The notes beneath the pieces are model-generated. The model made no database searches and was not told the origin of the DNA. It saw only the letters and a program-made list of their open reading frames with translations. Made by a program: the position numbers and the translations under genes. Positions 24,832 through 33,204 of a stretch of 64,000 bases of DNA are shown here, one piece after another (position 1 is the first letter of the stretch; the number at the start of each line of letters is the position of its first letter). Origin of the DNA: Verrucomicrobiota bacterium (GTDB lineage: Bacteria; Verrucomicrobiota; Verrucomicrobiia; Verrucomicrobiales; Verrucomicrobiaceae); the NCBI GenBank assembly GCA_025360015.1, contig JANYCZ010000076.1, positions 1 to 64,000 on the forward strand, written 5' to 3'.

Positions 24832-25956
24832 TCAAAAAGAAACGTTGAGATCGACTTGATGGATTGGATTCCTCAAGTGGGTTTCATAGTACCCGTTCCA
24901 GAGTTCATAGATCGCACTGATCTTTGCCACCGCCTTGTCGTAGTCCGTGGCAAAACATGGCAAGTCCGCCGCTGTCACCCAACAGGCATCCAGATTATCA
25001 AAGGTCGGTGTATCATCAAGTGAACTCCCAACAGACCTCGATAACGAGGTAAAATCATCCTCCCTATGGAATACCCGAATCATATCAATCATAGAAGCCA
25101 GCGGGAAGTCTCGCCCACCTGCCATCGTCGGCAGCAGAAAATCTGTTGCCTTTGTTTTTAAGAAGCTGCCATGATGTCTCATCCACCACTGCTGGATGGC
25201 CATGCGTTCGGGCAACGGGACAGGGTCGAAAAAGATGAGTGGCACCCACTTCATGCTGCTGTTCCAAGTTCTGAACAGAGTGGCCTTGGGGATGCGTGGC
25301 GCACGGATGAATTCAACGCCACGGGCATAATCAGGAACATCCTTCCCCGCAATTCCATTATCAGTCTTTAACTTCAGCCCCAGCAATTCCAACATCGGAG
25401 GCAGCGGTATGGAGGAGACTTTGCAGTCCGATTTCCTTTCATACGGCTTGCCTGCAAACCACCAAATCCTGCCAGGGCTGCGCTTGAGGATTTTGACTCC
25501 AAACAATGAATCAGAAGGATCCAAAAGTTCAAGTTCATCCACCGCTAAAAGTCTGCCTCCCACACCGTAAAACCTGTCTTCATGCACCTGGGGAGCTTTT
25601 GCGTCGGTGTCCAAAGTCACCACGACGCAATCTTTTCCATCAACGAAGGAAACACTGACATGAGCGTCATTGGACTTCAAGACATCAATCTTGGTTGCTC
25701 TCCAACTGTAGACACGATTTTCCGACTCATCCGGTCTTTTGAAGTGAACGAGTTTCCGATAAAACACCCATTCGTTCCCTCCCAGGGCGCGGTAGGCGTA
25801 CTGGTAGTAGGTGGCAGGACCATCATCTGTGACCAACTCCAGCACCACCTCAGCATTGTTGGCCACGGGTTTTCGGTCGATGACTTTAACTTCTGCCGCC
25901 AAGCTTGCTGAAGTCGTCACTAGGATTCCCAAAGCTGCAAGCAAGGTCCGTATCAT
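24832..25956 (-). CDS. Hypothetical secreted protein, paralogue family member 2
   Basis: 374 residues, function unknown. Signal peptide MIRTLLAALGILVTTSASLAA (written here in part) ends with an AXA-type site. Residues 25-120 look like a beta-rich domain (VELVTDDGP-like, KDCVVVTLDTDA). The C-terminal part has LLPTMAGGRDFPLASMIDMI and AADLPCFATDYDKAVAKISA, shared with the smaller paralogue. The ATG at 25956 gives a proper signal peptide. The gene has lower GC than its neighbours and is bracketed by inverted repeats, suggesting it moved as a unit. Confidence 0.65.
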   Translation of the reverse strand: MIRTLLAALGILVTTSASLAAEVKVIDRKPVANNAEVVLELVTDDGPATYYQYAYRALGGNEWVFYRKLVHFKRPDESENRVYSWRATKIDVLKSNDAHVSVSFVDGKDCVVVTLDTDAKAPQVHEDRFYGVGGRLLAVDELELLDPSDSLFGVKILKRSPGRIWWFAGKPYERKSDCKVSSIPLPPMLELLGLKLKTDNGIAGKDVPDYARGVEFIRAPRIPKATLFRTWNSSMKWVPLIFFDPVPLPERMAIQQWWMRHHGSFLKTKATDFLLPTMAGGRDFPLASMIDMIRVFHREDDFTSLSRSVGSSLDDTPTFDNLDACWVTAADLPCFATDYDKAVAKISAIYELWNGYYETHLRNPIHQVDLNVSF

Positions 25957-26046
25957 GGTGGTGGGCCGTATATCGCGGTGTAGCGCAGAATAATGAACCC
26001 ATGAACGAATGGCAACTGGTATCCATTCATTGAAAGCCACCCTCCC

Positions 26047-26099
26047 ACACGAAAAATATCTCCGCCTCCAGAATGAACCTCCGAAACCTCCAAAACCTC
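26047..26099. repeat. Right copy of the family-E inverted repeat
   Basis: It begins CACGAAAAATATCTCCGCC and ends CCTCCAAAACCTC. It is inverse to 24696-24753 with few mismatches over about 52 bp. Confidence 0.85.
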
Positions 26100-26109
26100 A
26101 TGAGTGCCT

Positions 26110-28083
26110 TTATGCGGCGTGTTTCGCGAGAGGGTTGAGGCGGTAGGTCACGGTGGGGCGGCCACCCTGTGAATTCGCAGGCTGTGTATTGGAAATGAGC
26201 CAGCGGTGTTCAACAAGCAGTTCGCAGGCGGATTCCACCTCGTCCGGGCGTGTGAGCCCAGCCCACCCTTTGAGGCGTACCTCACGCGCTTTGAATTCGC
26301 TGGGCAGCCCCGCCGTCCCATCGCACAGCTTCCGCAGCAGCGTGTGCACGGCATCGCTCTCCGCCACGACGCCGGAGCCGAAAACGCGGGTGGCGTGGGA
26401 TTCCAGGCAGCGGGCCCAGGAGAGGGCGCGCTGCAGCGCGGAGAGGGTCACATCGCCGCCGTGCTCTTCGGCGGCGTGGATGAGGAGGGCGAGCGCGGGC
26501 ACCAGCTTGCGGTACTTGCCCAGGTGCGCCTCCAGCGCGGGGGGCAGCGTGCCGCTGCGCAGGCGATGCTCCAGGTGGTGACGCCAGTCGCCGAAGGCCT
26601 CCTGCGCATCCGCCGCAAACTGGAAGGCGGGGATGCCATCGCGATTCGCCTTCACGCCGTTTTGGAAAAGCTGCTGCGGCTGGAGGTTTTCGAAGTAGTA
26701 GAAGACGCCCTCGGCATCAAACTCGGCGGAGGTGTCCAGCGGGCGGTCGATGTCCTCCCAGATGGGGTTCACGTCCGGCCAGACCATGAGCGAGAAGCGC
26801 TGCAGGAAGCCGTCTGCGCCTGCGCTGTGCCCATTGGCCGCACGCACATGCGCGGCGATGACGCCGGGCTGGATGCTGCCCATCAGGCTCACCGCGCAGG
26901 CCTCGATGCGCCTGCGCCCGCGACCGATGCGGTCAAAGGTGAAGCCCTCCTTGCCGCTCCACGCCTGCAGCAAAAAGGCGCGCAGGGACTGGTTGCCATC
27001 TTTCTCCAGCAGCGCGAGCAGGCCCGCGAGTTCATCCTGATACAGCAGCGTGCCGGTGGGATTGTCCCGCAGCACTTCGCCCAGGGCCTCGACGCTGGGG
27101 TCATTCACAATGAAGCGGCGCAGCGGCGTGGCGGAGCCGTCCGCAGCCTCGATGAGCTGGGCGTAGTCAAAGCTCTCGCCTTTCTGCGCGGCCTTGCGCG
27201 CGGCGGACTCCAGCGCGCTGCGTTTGATCCGCGCCGCCACCTCCGCCGTCTGGCGGTCCAGCTCCTGCTCACCGTAGGTTTTCAGGGCGTCCTTTTCCAT
27301 GGCATGCAGCGGGCGCATGACGGCCTGCATGGCCGGGGATTTCATCAGCGAAGGATTGCCGATGAGCATGGCCCACAGGTGCGGAAACTCGGTGTAGGAT
27401 TCATCCTGCGCCTTGGGCTGGATGCAGAAGCGCCGCCCGGCCACGCTGGAGAGCGCAGCCATGGCGGCCACCGCAGGGAACTCCGGCGGGCACTGCATGC
27501 GCTCCGCGATATCGGCGATCCACGCGCGGAACGGCTCCGGCAGCCAGGCCACATCAAACGGCAGCACCGGCGGCAGCGCACCGGCAAGCGGCAGCGGGCG
27601 CGGCGCATCCTCCCCCGTGGCGTAGGCGATGTGCTCCAGCTTCTTCAACTGCTCGCGCAAAGCCGCCGCCATCTCCTGCGGCCCCACGTCGAGCTGCTGC
27701 GCCATCTGCCCGGCATCGGCCATGACGCAGCGCCCGTGCGCGTAGGCGATCTGCCGCGCATGCCACAGCGCCACCTTCACATTGAGCACGCCGTGGGTTT
27801 CGGTGAGGATGAGGAAGCGCGAGTTGGCCTCCTCCAAGGAAAACTGCTGGCGCAGCCGCAGCGCCACAGTGGCCACGCTGATGGCCTCCTGGCGGCTGTG
27901 CATCTCCAGCAGCAGCACCCACACACTGCGGCGCTCCGGGTCCACCAAGGCCTCCGGCGTGACGATGTGGCAGAGCTCCGGCAGCCAGTCCGCATGCCCG
28001 TCCACCACAGCCGCGATGAGCTGCTTCTCGCTGTCCGGCGCGCAAGGCAGCGTGCCAAAGAATTCAGGGATCTGGTATAACAT
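26110..28083 (-). CDS. DUF3987 protein with DnaB-like N-terminal domain
   Basis: 657 residues. Residues about 10-110 (PDSEKQLIAAVVDGHADWL, IVTPEALVDPERRSVWVLLLE) resemble the DnaB helicase N-terminal domain. Residues about 185-640 are DUF3987, a primase/helicase-associated module common on phages and integrative elements. A Walker A-like IGNPSLMKSPA (near 235) and acidic VIVNDP..LLYQDELAGLLALL (Walker B region) are visible. It probably acts in replication or maintenance of an integrated element. The HTH protein encoded 6 nt upstream on the same strand is its operon partner. Confidence 0.8.
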   Translation of the reverse strand: MLYQIPEFFGTLPCAPDSEKQLIAAVVDGHADWLPELCHIVTPEALVDPERRSVWVLLLEMHSRQEAISVATVALRLRQQFSLEEANSRFLILTETHGVLNVKVALWHARQIAYAHGRCVMADAGQMAQQLDVGPQEMAAALREQLKKLEHIAYATGEDAPRPLPLAGALPPVLPFDVAWLPEPFRAWIADIAERMQCPPEFPAVAAMAALSSVAGRRFCIQPKAQDESYTEFPHLWAMLIGNPSLMKSPAMQAVMRPLHAMEKDALKTYGEQELDRQTAEVAARIKRSALESAARKAAQKGESFDYAQLIEAADGSATPLRRFIVNDPSVEALGEVLRDNPTGTLLYQDELAGLLALLEKDGNQSLRAFLLQAWSGKEGFTFDRIGRGRRRIEACAVSLMGSIQPGVIAAHVRAANGHSAGADGFLQRFSLMVWPDVNPIWEDIDRPLDTSAEFDAEGVFYYFENLQPQQLFQNGVKANRDGIPAFQFAADAQEAFGDWRHHLEHRLRSGTLPPALEAHLGKYRKLVPALALLIHAAEEHGGDVTLSALQRALSWARCLESHATRVFGSGVVAESDAVHTLLRKLCDGTAGLPSEFKAREVRLKGWAGLTRPDEVESACELLVEHRWLISNTQPANSQGGRPTVTYRLNPLAKHAA

Positions 28084-28089
28084 GGTGTC

Positions 28090-28638
28090 TCAGGCGGCGG
28101 GTTGTGTGATGGAGGCAGCGCAAGAGGCAGCGCCTGAGGTAGGGCGGTTGGTCCTCCAACCGCCGCCGAGCGTCTCCTGATCCTCATCGCAGGAAAGCGC
28201 ACCCGCCTTCGCGGCAGCGCCTGAGGTAGGGCGGTTGGTACTCAGTCCGCCGTCGAGCGTCTCCTGGTCCTCGTCGCAGGAAAGCGCACCCGCATTCGCG
28301 GCAGCGGCAGCGGTCTGCTCGTCGTGGATCGCGGGCCGCAGGTTCTTCCGGAAGGTCGGCTCTTCCCCGCTGCCCCTGGGCTCCGACGACGGCGGGCTGA
28401 GGACAGCCTGCCCCACCTGCGCCCCCACATGAAACCGCTCCCGCAGCACCCCCTCCACCTCCGGCAGATCATAGCGCACGGCCTTGCCGATCTTGTAATG
28501 CCCCAGCACGCCCCTGCGCGTGAGTTCATCGATGGTTCTGACGCACAGGCCGCAGTGCGCCGCCAGTTGCTTTCGCGTGATCTTCCCGGCCGTCAGGCTG
28601 GAAGCGGTGGGTGTTTGTGTCGGTGATGAAGCATTCAT
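28090..28638 (-). CDS. Excisionase/AlpA-like HTH protein with repeat-encoded C-terminus
   Basis: 182 residues. Residues 18-70 are a MerR/excisionase-type helix-turn-helix (ITRKQLAAHCGLCVRTIDEL, HYKIGKAVRYDLPEVEGVL). From about residue 75 the protein is translated from family-B palindromic repeats: QAVLSPPSSEPRGSG, then two copies of GALSCDEDQETL.GG..TNRPTS. The ancestral protein probably ended near residue 72, and the frame was extended by repeat insertion. The DUF3987 gene follows after 6 nt, so they are likely co-transcribed. Confidence 0.75.
   Translation of the reverse strand: MNASSPTQTPTASSLTAGKITRKQLAAHCGLCVRTIDELTRRGVLGHYKIGKAVRYDLPEVEGVLRERFHVGAQVGQAVLSPPSSEPRGSGEEPTFRKNLRPAIHDEQTAAAAANAGALSCDEDQETLDGGLSTNRPTSGAAAKAGALSCDEDQETLGGGWRTNRPTSGAASCAASITQPAA
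28130..28420. repeat. Family-B repeats inside the HTH gene
   Basis: Hairpins GGCGGTTGG-AGGA-CCAACCGCC (minus strand) near 28140-28166, a variant near 28227-28250, and a third, GGCGGGCTG-AGGA-CAGCCTGCC, near 28390-28415. The first two sit in a tandem repeat of about 90 bp (28136-28212 and 28224-28306). All are in the coding frame of the HTH protein. Confidence 0.85.
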
Positions 28639-29042
28639 GCCGACTCTTTTAATTGGGCCGTATTTTCAGGAGTCAAAGCGAATGTTGCACTAAATTGCGT
28701 GAAGCATCATTGAGCAGAGGCTGGTATGTTATAATTTTTCCTATCGTCCTCGATCACAGCACGCCGAATGCCGGAGCGGCGTGCCATTGCTGGCGGTTGT
28801 TTGCAGTCCTTTGCCATGGTTTGCCAGAGCGGCGGGTGCGTCAGTGAATCCGCGCGTGTGTTTCGTTCTCGATCACAGCTCATCACCACCTCAAGACGTG
28901 GGCGATGAACTGCTGATCCAAGTGGAAGCGCCGGATTTTCCAGCGGTTACCGCCCCCTTACAGACTGCGAACAATAGCAAGCGAAAGATCAACCCTGCAC
29001 CTGCCCATTGATTGCGATGCCCAAAGCGTTAGTCTCAGCAAG
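28639..29042. other. Divergent intergenic region with a direct repeat
   Basis: 404 bp between the HTH gene (minus) and the methyltransferase gene (plus), with no gene. It contains a TATAAT hexamer at 28730-28735 and a 17-bp direct repeat TCGTYCTCGATCACAGC at 28744-28760 and 28863-28879 (one mismatch), which may be operator sites. Confidence 0.5.
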
Positions 29043-30716
29043 ATGAAACTCGATTCCAGAGCCACCAAGAAAACCCAAAAGCAGGAGGGCGCGCATTATA
29101 CGCCTGCCGGGCTGGCGGAGTTTGTGGCCGGGCATCTGGCGGCTGTCTGTGAGGTGCCTCATCCTCAGGTGCTTGATCCCGCAGTGGGCGATGGCGAGCT
29201 GCTTCTGGCGTTCGGCAAAGCCTTCGAACGAGACTGCACATTGAATGGATTCGACCTCGATGAAGTGGCCGTTGAGAATGCTGAAACACGGCTTCGCACA
29301 GAGCTGCCAGGACGCAGCGGAGAAGTGCTGAAGCAGGACTTCCTCGACTTTGCTTTGGAGCACCGCGAGAATTCATTGTTTTCAACGCCTGCCTGCTACG
29401 ATGTGGTGATCGCCAATCCACCCTACGTACGCACCCAGGTCATGGGTGCTGCACGTTCGCAACGTCTCGCGCAGCAGTTCGATCTTGGCGGTCGGGTGGA
29501 TTTGAGCTTTGCCTTCATCGAGGGCATTGCCGACGTCCTCCGTGAGGGAGGGGTGGCGGGGATCATCGTCTCCAATCGTTTCATGACAACCAAGGCGGGG
29601 TCACAGGTGAGGGAACGCATCCTCTCCCGTTTTGAGATCCTGCACGTCTGGGACTTTGGCGACACCAAGCTGTTTGAAGCGGCGGTGCTGCCGGCTGTGC
29701 TGCTGGTGCGGAAACGTCACCGTGTGGCTCAGCCAAATCCTCGCTTCACTTCCATCTATTCGACCGCTGAGCCGCCGGTGCATCACGCCACCACGGTTTA
29801 TGAGGCATTGTCGAATGGAAGCGGGACCGTTGCGGTTTCTGGCACGACGTTTCTCGTCCAGCACGGACTGCTGCATCATGGTGAAGACCTCAATGGCACA
29901 TGGCGCATCGCCACTGAGAGTGGAGACGCGTGGCTCGACACGGTCCTGCAGCACACGTTCTGCACATTTGGCGAAATCGGCAAGATTCGCGTCGGCGTGA
30001 AAACCACGGCAGACAAGGTCTTCGTGCGTAAAGACTGGAATGCGCTGCCTGAGGAAATGCGCCCCGAACTGCTGCGCCCCCTGATCACGCATCACGCGGC
30101 AAGAAGGTTCAAATCGTTGCCTGCCGACCGCCAGATTCTCTACACCCATGAGGATCGCGCCGGTAAAAAGGCGGTCATTGACCTTGCCACCCATCCGCGC
30201 AGCCGCTGCTATTTGGAAAGCCATCGCGCCACACTTGAAGCAAGGACCTATGTCATCGAGTCCGGGCGTCAGTGGTATGAAATTTGGGTGCCGCAGCTCC
30301 CCGCGCTCTGGCCAGTGCCCAAGCTGGTGTTTCCAGACATCTCTGAGAGCCCTACATTCTGGATGAGCCTGGATGGCGAGGTGATCAATGGAGACTGCTA
30401 CTGGCTGGCTGCCGAAGATCGCACTGACAGCGACCTGCTTTGGCTGGCCCTCGCGGTGGGCAACTCCCGCTTCATTGAGAGCTTTTACGATCACGCCTTC
30501 AACAACAAGCTCTATGCAGGCCGTCGCCGCTTCATGACCCAGTATGTGGAAAAGTTTCCACTGCCCTGTCCCGACCTGCCTGTCTCTCGCGAGATCGTGT
30601 CATTGACCCGGCGTATCCATGAACTCACGCCGGGTGCCGAAGCGGACGCCCTCGCAGCGATGATCGACCACTTGGTCGAGTCAGCCTTTGGACTTGCCGA
30701 AAAAGCCCTGAGGTAG
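29043..30716 (+). CDS. N6-adenine DNA methyltransferase (type II R-M, gamma class)
   Basis: 557 residues. It methylates adenine in a specific DNA sequence and protects the host from the adjacent endonuclease. The motif order is X-I-IV: EGAHYTP at residues 15-21 (SAM-binding motif X), VLDPAVGDGELLLAFG near 43-58 (motif I), and NPPY at 125-128 (motif IV, catalytic). The C-terminal half is a target-recognition region with LWPVPKLVFPDISESP, as in PaeR7I/BsuBI-like methylases. It is convergent with the endonuclease frame and overlaps it tail to tail by 36 bp. Confidence 0.9.
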   Translation: MKLDSRATKKTQKQEGAHYTPAGLAEFVAGHLAAVCEVPHPQVLDPAVGDGELLLAFGKAFERDCTLNGFDLDEVAVENAETRLRTELPGRSGEVLKQDFLDFALEHRENSLFSTPACYDVVIANPPYVRTQVMGAARSQRLAQQFDLGGRVDLSFAFIEGIADVLREGGVAGIIVSNRFMTTKAGSQVRERILSRFEILHVWDFGDTKLFEAAVLPAVLLVRKRHRVAQPNPRFTSIYSTAEPPVHHATTVYEALSNGSGTVAVSGTTFLVQHGLLHHGEDLNGTWRIATESGDAWLDTVLQHTFCTFGEIGKIRVGVKTTADKVFVRKDWNALPEEMRPELLRPLITHHAARRFKSLPADRQILYTHEDRAGKKAVIDLATHPRSRCYLESHRATLEARTYVIESGRQWYEIWVPQLPALWPVPKLVFPDISESPTFWMSLDGEVINGDCYWLAAEDRTDSDLLWLALAVGNSRFIESFYDHAFNNKLYAGRRRFMTQYVEKFPLPCPDLPVSREIVSLTRRIHELTPGAEADALAAMIDHLVESAFGLAEKALR

Positions 30717-31211
30717 TGAGATTTGCAGTTTTTTGTTCAACACCCTTCCTTCGCAACGAGGGAAACGGCTGAAGAACATTTCACCCGTTACAAGGACCAG
30801 GCGCGACAGTTTTACCTCGTCACGGATATGCTCTGCTCCAAACAAAGCATAACGCACATCGCAGTGACGGACGGCACCTTCGGGAAAGCCGCTCAAATCC
30901 AACGGTTCTTTGCTGGCTGGCTCGACTAGCCCGAGATCAATGGTGGGTGAAGTCTGAAGTTTCACCTCCAGCAATTGATTGCACACGTCAGGAAATTGGC
31001 CGTCATCCGCATAGCTCTGGTATCCAAGCGCCTTGCACACCAAGCGATGGAGTTCAGCACCGCGATTGCGCTCTTGATGAAATCCGGTGTTCGCAAAGGA
31101 AGAGCCTACCAGAGTTCTCAAATGCTCAAAGACTGACTGAATCGGCATGACCAAACCGCTCACGGGATCGTCAGTGGGCTTTCCCCTGGGGGGGGCAGGC
31201 ACCTGAACCAA
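30681..31211 (-). CDS. Restriction endonuclease, C-terminal part (frameshift-split)
   Basis: Minus-strand frame of about 168 usable codons after the G8 tract. It contains a PD-(D/E)XK nuclease signature, FPDVCNQLLEVKLQTSPTIDLG, where PD and E-x-K are the expected catalytic residues, preceded by SSFANTGFHQERNRGAELHRLVC. The C-terminus KVLNKKLQISLPQGFF-like overlaps the methyltransferase stop. Together with the frame starting at 31743 it makes one endonuclease of about 350 residues, separated by one base at 31188-31195. The nominal ATG at 31211 is probably not used. The recognition sequence is unknown. Confidence 0.75.
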   Translation of the reverse strand: MVQVPAPPRGKPTDDPVSGLVMPIQSVFEHLRTLVGSSFANTGFHQERNRGAELHRLVCKALGYQSYADDGQFPDVCNQLLEVKLQTSPTIDLGLVEPASKEPLDLSGFPEGAVRHCDVRYALFGAEHIRDEVKLSRLVLVTGEMFFSRFPRCEGRVLNKKLQISLPQGFFGKSKG

Positions 31212-31743
31212 TCAACGGCATGAGATGTTCAGTGTCCGTGCTCGAAATGAGTTCCTGCGAGATTTCGCCGGAAATAAATCTCGCCTGATACTTCTGCGTT
31301 AGAGTCCCCGTTGTATCGAGCTTTGCCAGCATGGCACCGGTGATGACTTTCACCCTGGTCACGCACCCGTCCTGGCCTACTGCAACCAGCACGTAGCGCC
31401 GGCGTGGCTGCAGTTCCTCGTTCCAAACCTGGAGATTGTTCGATGCCTGAACGTAGGTGTCAAAGTTCTGCCCTGGAAAGCGTGCGTGAGGTTTGCACTT
31501 GCGGAATGATTTCGGAATGGGATACCCCAGTATCCTGCACATCTCACTCTTGACCACTTTCGAACGGGTCCGCAACGGCATGCCTGCCGTGGAGAAGCCA
31601 CGAAGGCCTGCATCCAAGATTCGCTCTAATTCCTTGGTGGGAATGTGGAGCAGCGAATCTTTTGTCAGCAGATCGAAGATGCTCAATCCGCTCGCCAGAA
31701 TCGCCTCCACATGCGTTGTGATAGGTTCATCCTTCGCACTCAT
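31171..31743 (-). CDS. Restriction endonuclease, N-terminal part (frameshift-split)
   Basis: 190 codons as read. The first 182 are the amino-terminal half of the endonuclease, a helical DNA-recognition-like region with STAGMPLRTRSKVVKSEMCRILGYPIPKSF and ARFPGQNFDTYVQASNNLQVWNEEL. The frame leaves the homologous path at the run of eight G (31188-31195, C8 on the coding strand) and stops soon after. Adding or removing one base restores continuity with the downstream frame. It overlaps the HTH gene by 4 nt (ATGA), giving an HTH-endonuclease operon. It may be phase-variable, a pseudogene, or a sequencing error. Confidence 0.75.
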   Translation of the reverse strand: MSAKDEPITTHVEAILASGLSIFDLLTKDSLLHIPTKELERILDAGLRGFSTAGMPLRTRSKVVKSEMCRILGYPIPKSFRKCKPHARFPGQNFDTYVQASNNLQVWNEELQPRRRYVLVAVGQDGCVTRVKVITGAMLAKLDTTGTLTQKYQARFISGEISQELISSTDTEHLMPLIGSGACPPQGKAH

Positions 31744-31967
31744 GCCACACCATCCTTGGTGAGCAGTTCCGGGACACTGACGTGCATCGCCATGGCGAAG
31801 AGTTCCAGCGTGGCCAGTGTCACGTTCCGCTCACGTCGCTCGACTTGTCCGACGTAAGTCCGGTGAACGCCGCACTCGATGGCAAAGTTATCCTGGGAGA
31901 TACCGACACGGGAGCGATACCGACGGACGTTGTCCGCAAGGACTTGGCGGAGATTGGATTTCGGCAT
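31740..31967 (-). CDS. XRE-family HTH controller-like protein
   Basis: 75 residues. A Cro/C1-type helix-turn-helix fills the protein: LADNVRRYRSRVGISQDNFAIECGVHRTYVGQVERRERNVTLATLELFAMAMHVSV, with recognition helix VHRTYVGQVERR. Size, fold and position immediately before the endonuclease (4-nt ATGA overlap) match C proteins of type II restriction-modification systems, which delay endonuclease expression after the system enters a new host. The ATG at 31967 is preferred because the longer frame adds 31 residues without HTH similarity. Confidence 0.85.
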   Translation of the reverse strand: MPKSNLRQVLADNVRRYRSRVGISQDNFAIECGVHRTYVGQVERRERNVTLATLELFAMAMHVSVPELLTKDGVA

Positions 31968-32224
31968 CCCCGACTCTTGATCGGGTGATGACCATGAGGC
32001 GACAGACTCCGAGTAGCATTTGAGGCAGGCCAGAGTGAACCGAGCTTTAACCGACGGCATACCCGTCTCACTCCATTTTCGGCAGATTCCTCAGCGGAAC
32101 TACATCCTATTACGAACCTCTTACAAACACCGGCTGAATAATGGGTATTATTACAAGTCTTGTGAATTGTGCAAAATAGCGACTCACCCTCGTTCTTGTG
32201 AAGCTTATTTTTTGACACTGCCCT

Positions 32225-33196
32225 ATGAAAGCCCCCATACTCCACTCCATGAAACTTTTAGCTGCCTTAGCGGTCCTAGCCCTCACAGGGCATGGCTTGG
32301 CAGCGGAATCCAACGGCACGGTGTCGGTGGCCGTGGGGAAAGTGACGCTGATCCCGATGGGTGGCAATGTGGAGACGGCGCTTAAAGTGGGCGATGTGGT
32401 GCCGGTGGGCAGCACGGTGAAGACGGGGCCGGACTCGCGTGCGGTCATCAAGACGACGAAGCAGTCGGCCATTCGCATCGCGGAGAATTCGCAGGCGGTG
32501 TTTATGGAACTGGTGGACTCCGACACGGCACCGAAGGTGCTGGTGGATCTCAAGTCGGGCAGCCTGGGCGCGCTGATCCAGCCGCAGGCGCAATCGACGA
32601 TGGACTTTAAGGTGAAGACACCGAGCGGGATCGCTGCGGCACGCGGCACGATGTTTGCGGTGGCCGTGGAAGATGGCAAGGGCTTCGTGAAAGTGGAGCA
32701 CGGCAAGGTGGACGTGACACCGACGAATGTGAAGAAGCAGGTGCCGCAGACCGGCAAGGTGACCATCGTGAGCGGCAAGGTCACGGAAACTCCACCGGGA
32801 AAGGCCGAGCACGCGCTGAAGGAAGGCGACATCGTCACGGTGGGCAGCACGCTGAAGACGGGTGCGGACTCCAACGCGACGGTGACGATGACCACGACCT
32901 CGGCGATTCGCCTGGGGCCGGACTCCGAGGCGGTGGTGGCTGAGATCGTCGAATCCAAGGAGGCACCCAAGGTGCTGCTGGACCTGAAGAACGGCACCGT
33001 GGGGGCGCTGGTGAAGCCAGGGAGCTCCGGCAAGATGGATTTCAAGATCAAGACGCCCAGCGGCACCGCCGTGGCGAAGGGGGCCTTTTACTCCGTCTCC
33101 GTGGAGAACGGCAAAGGCTACGTGCAGACGAAGGACGGCGAAGTCGTCATCGTCCCGCTGGAGACAGCCGCCGCCACTCCGAAGCCTCAGCAATAA
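32225..33196 (+). CDS. FecR-domain secreted/periplasmic protein, two tandem FecR repeats
   Basis: 323 residues. A signal peptide ends around GHGLAAES (residues 20-28). Two homologous FecR-like halves follow, about 28-165 and 172-310. Each has VGSTVKTGPDSRAVI-like and SAIRIAENSQAVFMEL-like strands, and each ends with a KTPSGxAxAxGxxxxVxVE motif (FKVKTPSGIAAARGTMFAVAVE; FKIKTPSGTAVAKGAFYSVSVE). FecR domains are beta-rich signalling or surface-anchoring modules. The TPS exoprotein starts 8 nt downstream, so they are one operon. The start may be ATG 32225 or 32249. Confidence 0.88.
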   Translation: MKAPILHSMKLLAALAVLALTGHGLAAESNGTVSVAVGKVTLIPMGGNVETALKVGDVVPVGSTVKTGPDSRAVIKTTKQSAIRIAENSQAVFMELVDSDTAPKVLVDLKSGSLGALIQPQAQSTMDFKVKTPSGIAAARGTMFAVAVEDGKGFVKVEHGKVDVTPTNVKKQVPQTGKVTIVSGKVTETPPGKAEHALKEGDIVTVGSTLKTGADSNATVTMTTTSAIRLGPDSEAVVAEIVESKEAPKVLLDLKNGTVGALVKPGSSGKMDFKIKTPSGTAVAKGAFYSVSVENGKGYVQTKDGEVVIVPLETAAATPKPQQ

Positions 33197-33204
33197 CACA
33201 CTGA

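Noticed and set aside
26206..28080. 624-codon plus-strand frame opposite the DUF3987 gene
   Set aside because: Mirror frame of a recognised protein, with composition dominated by Arg/His/Ala and no motif.
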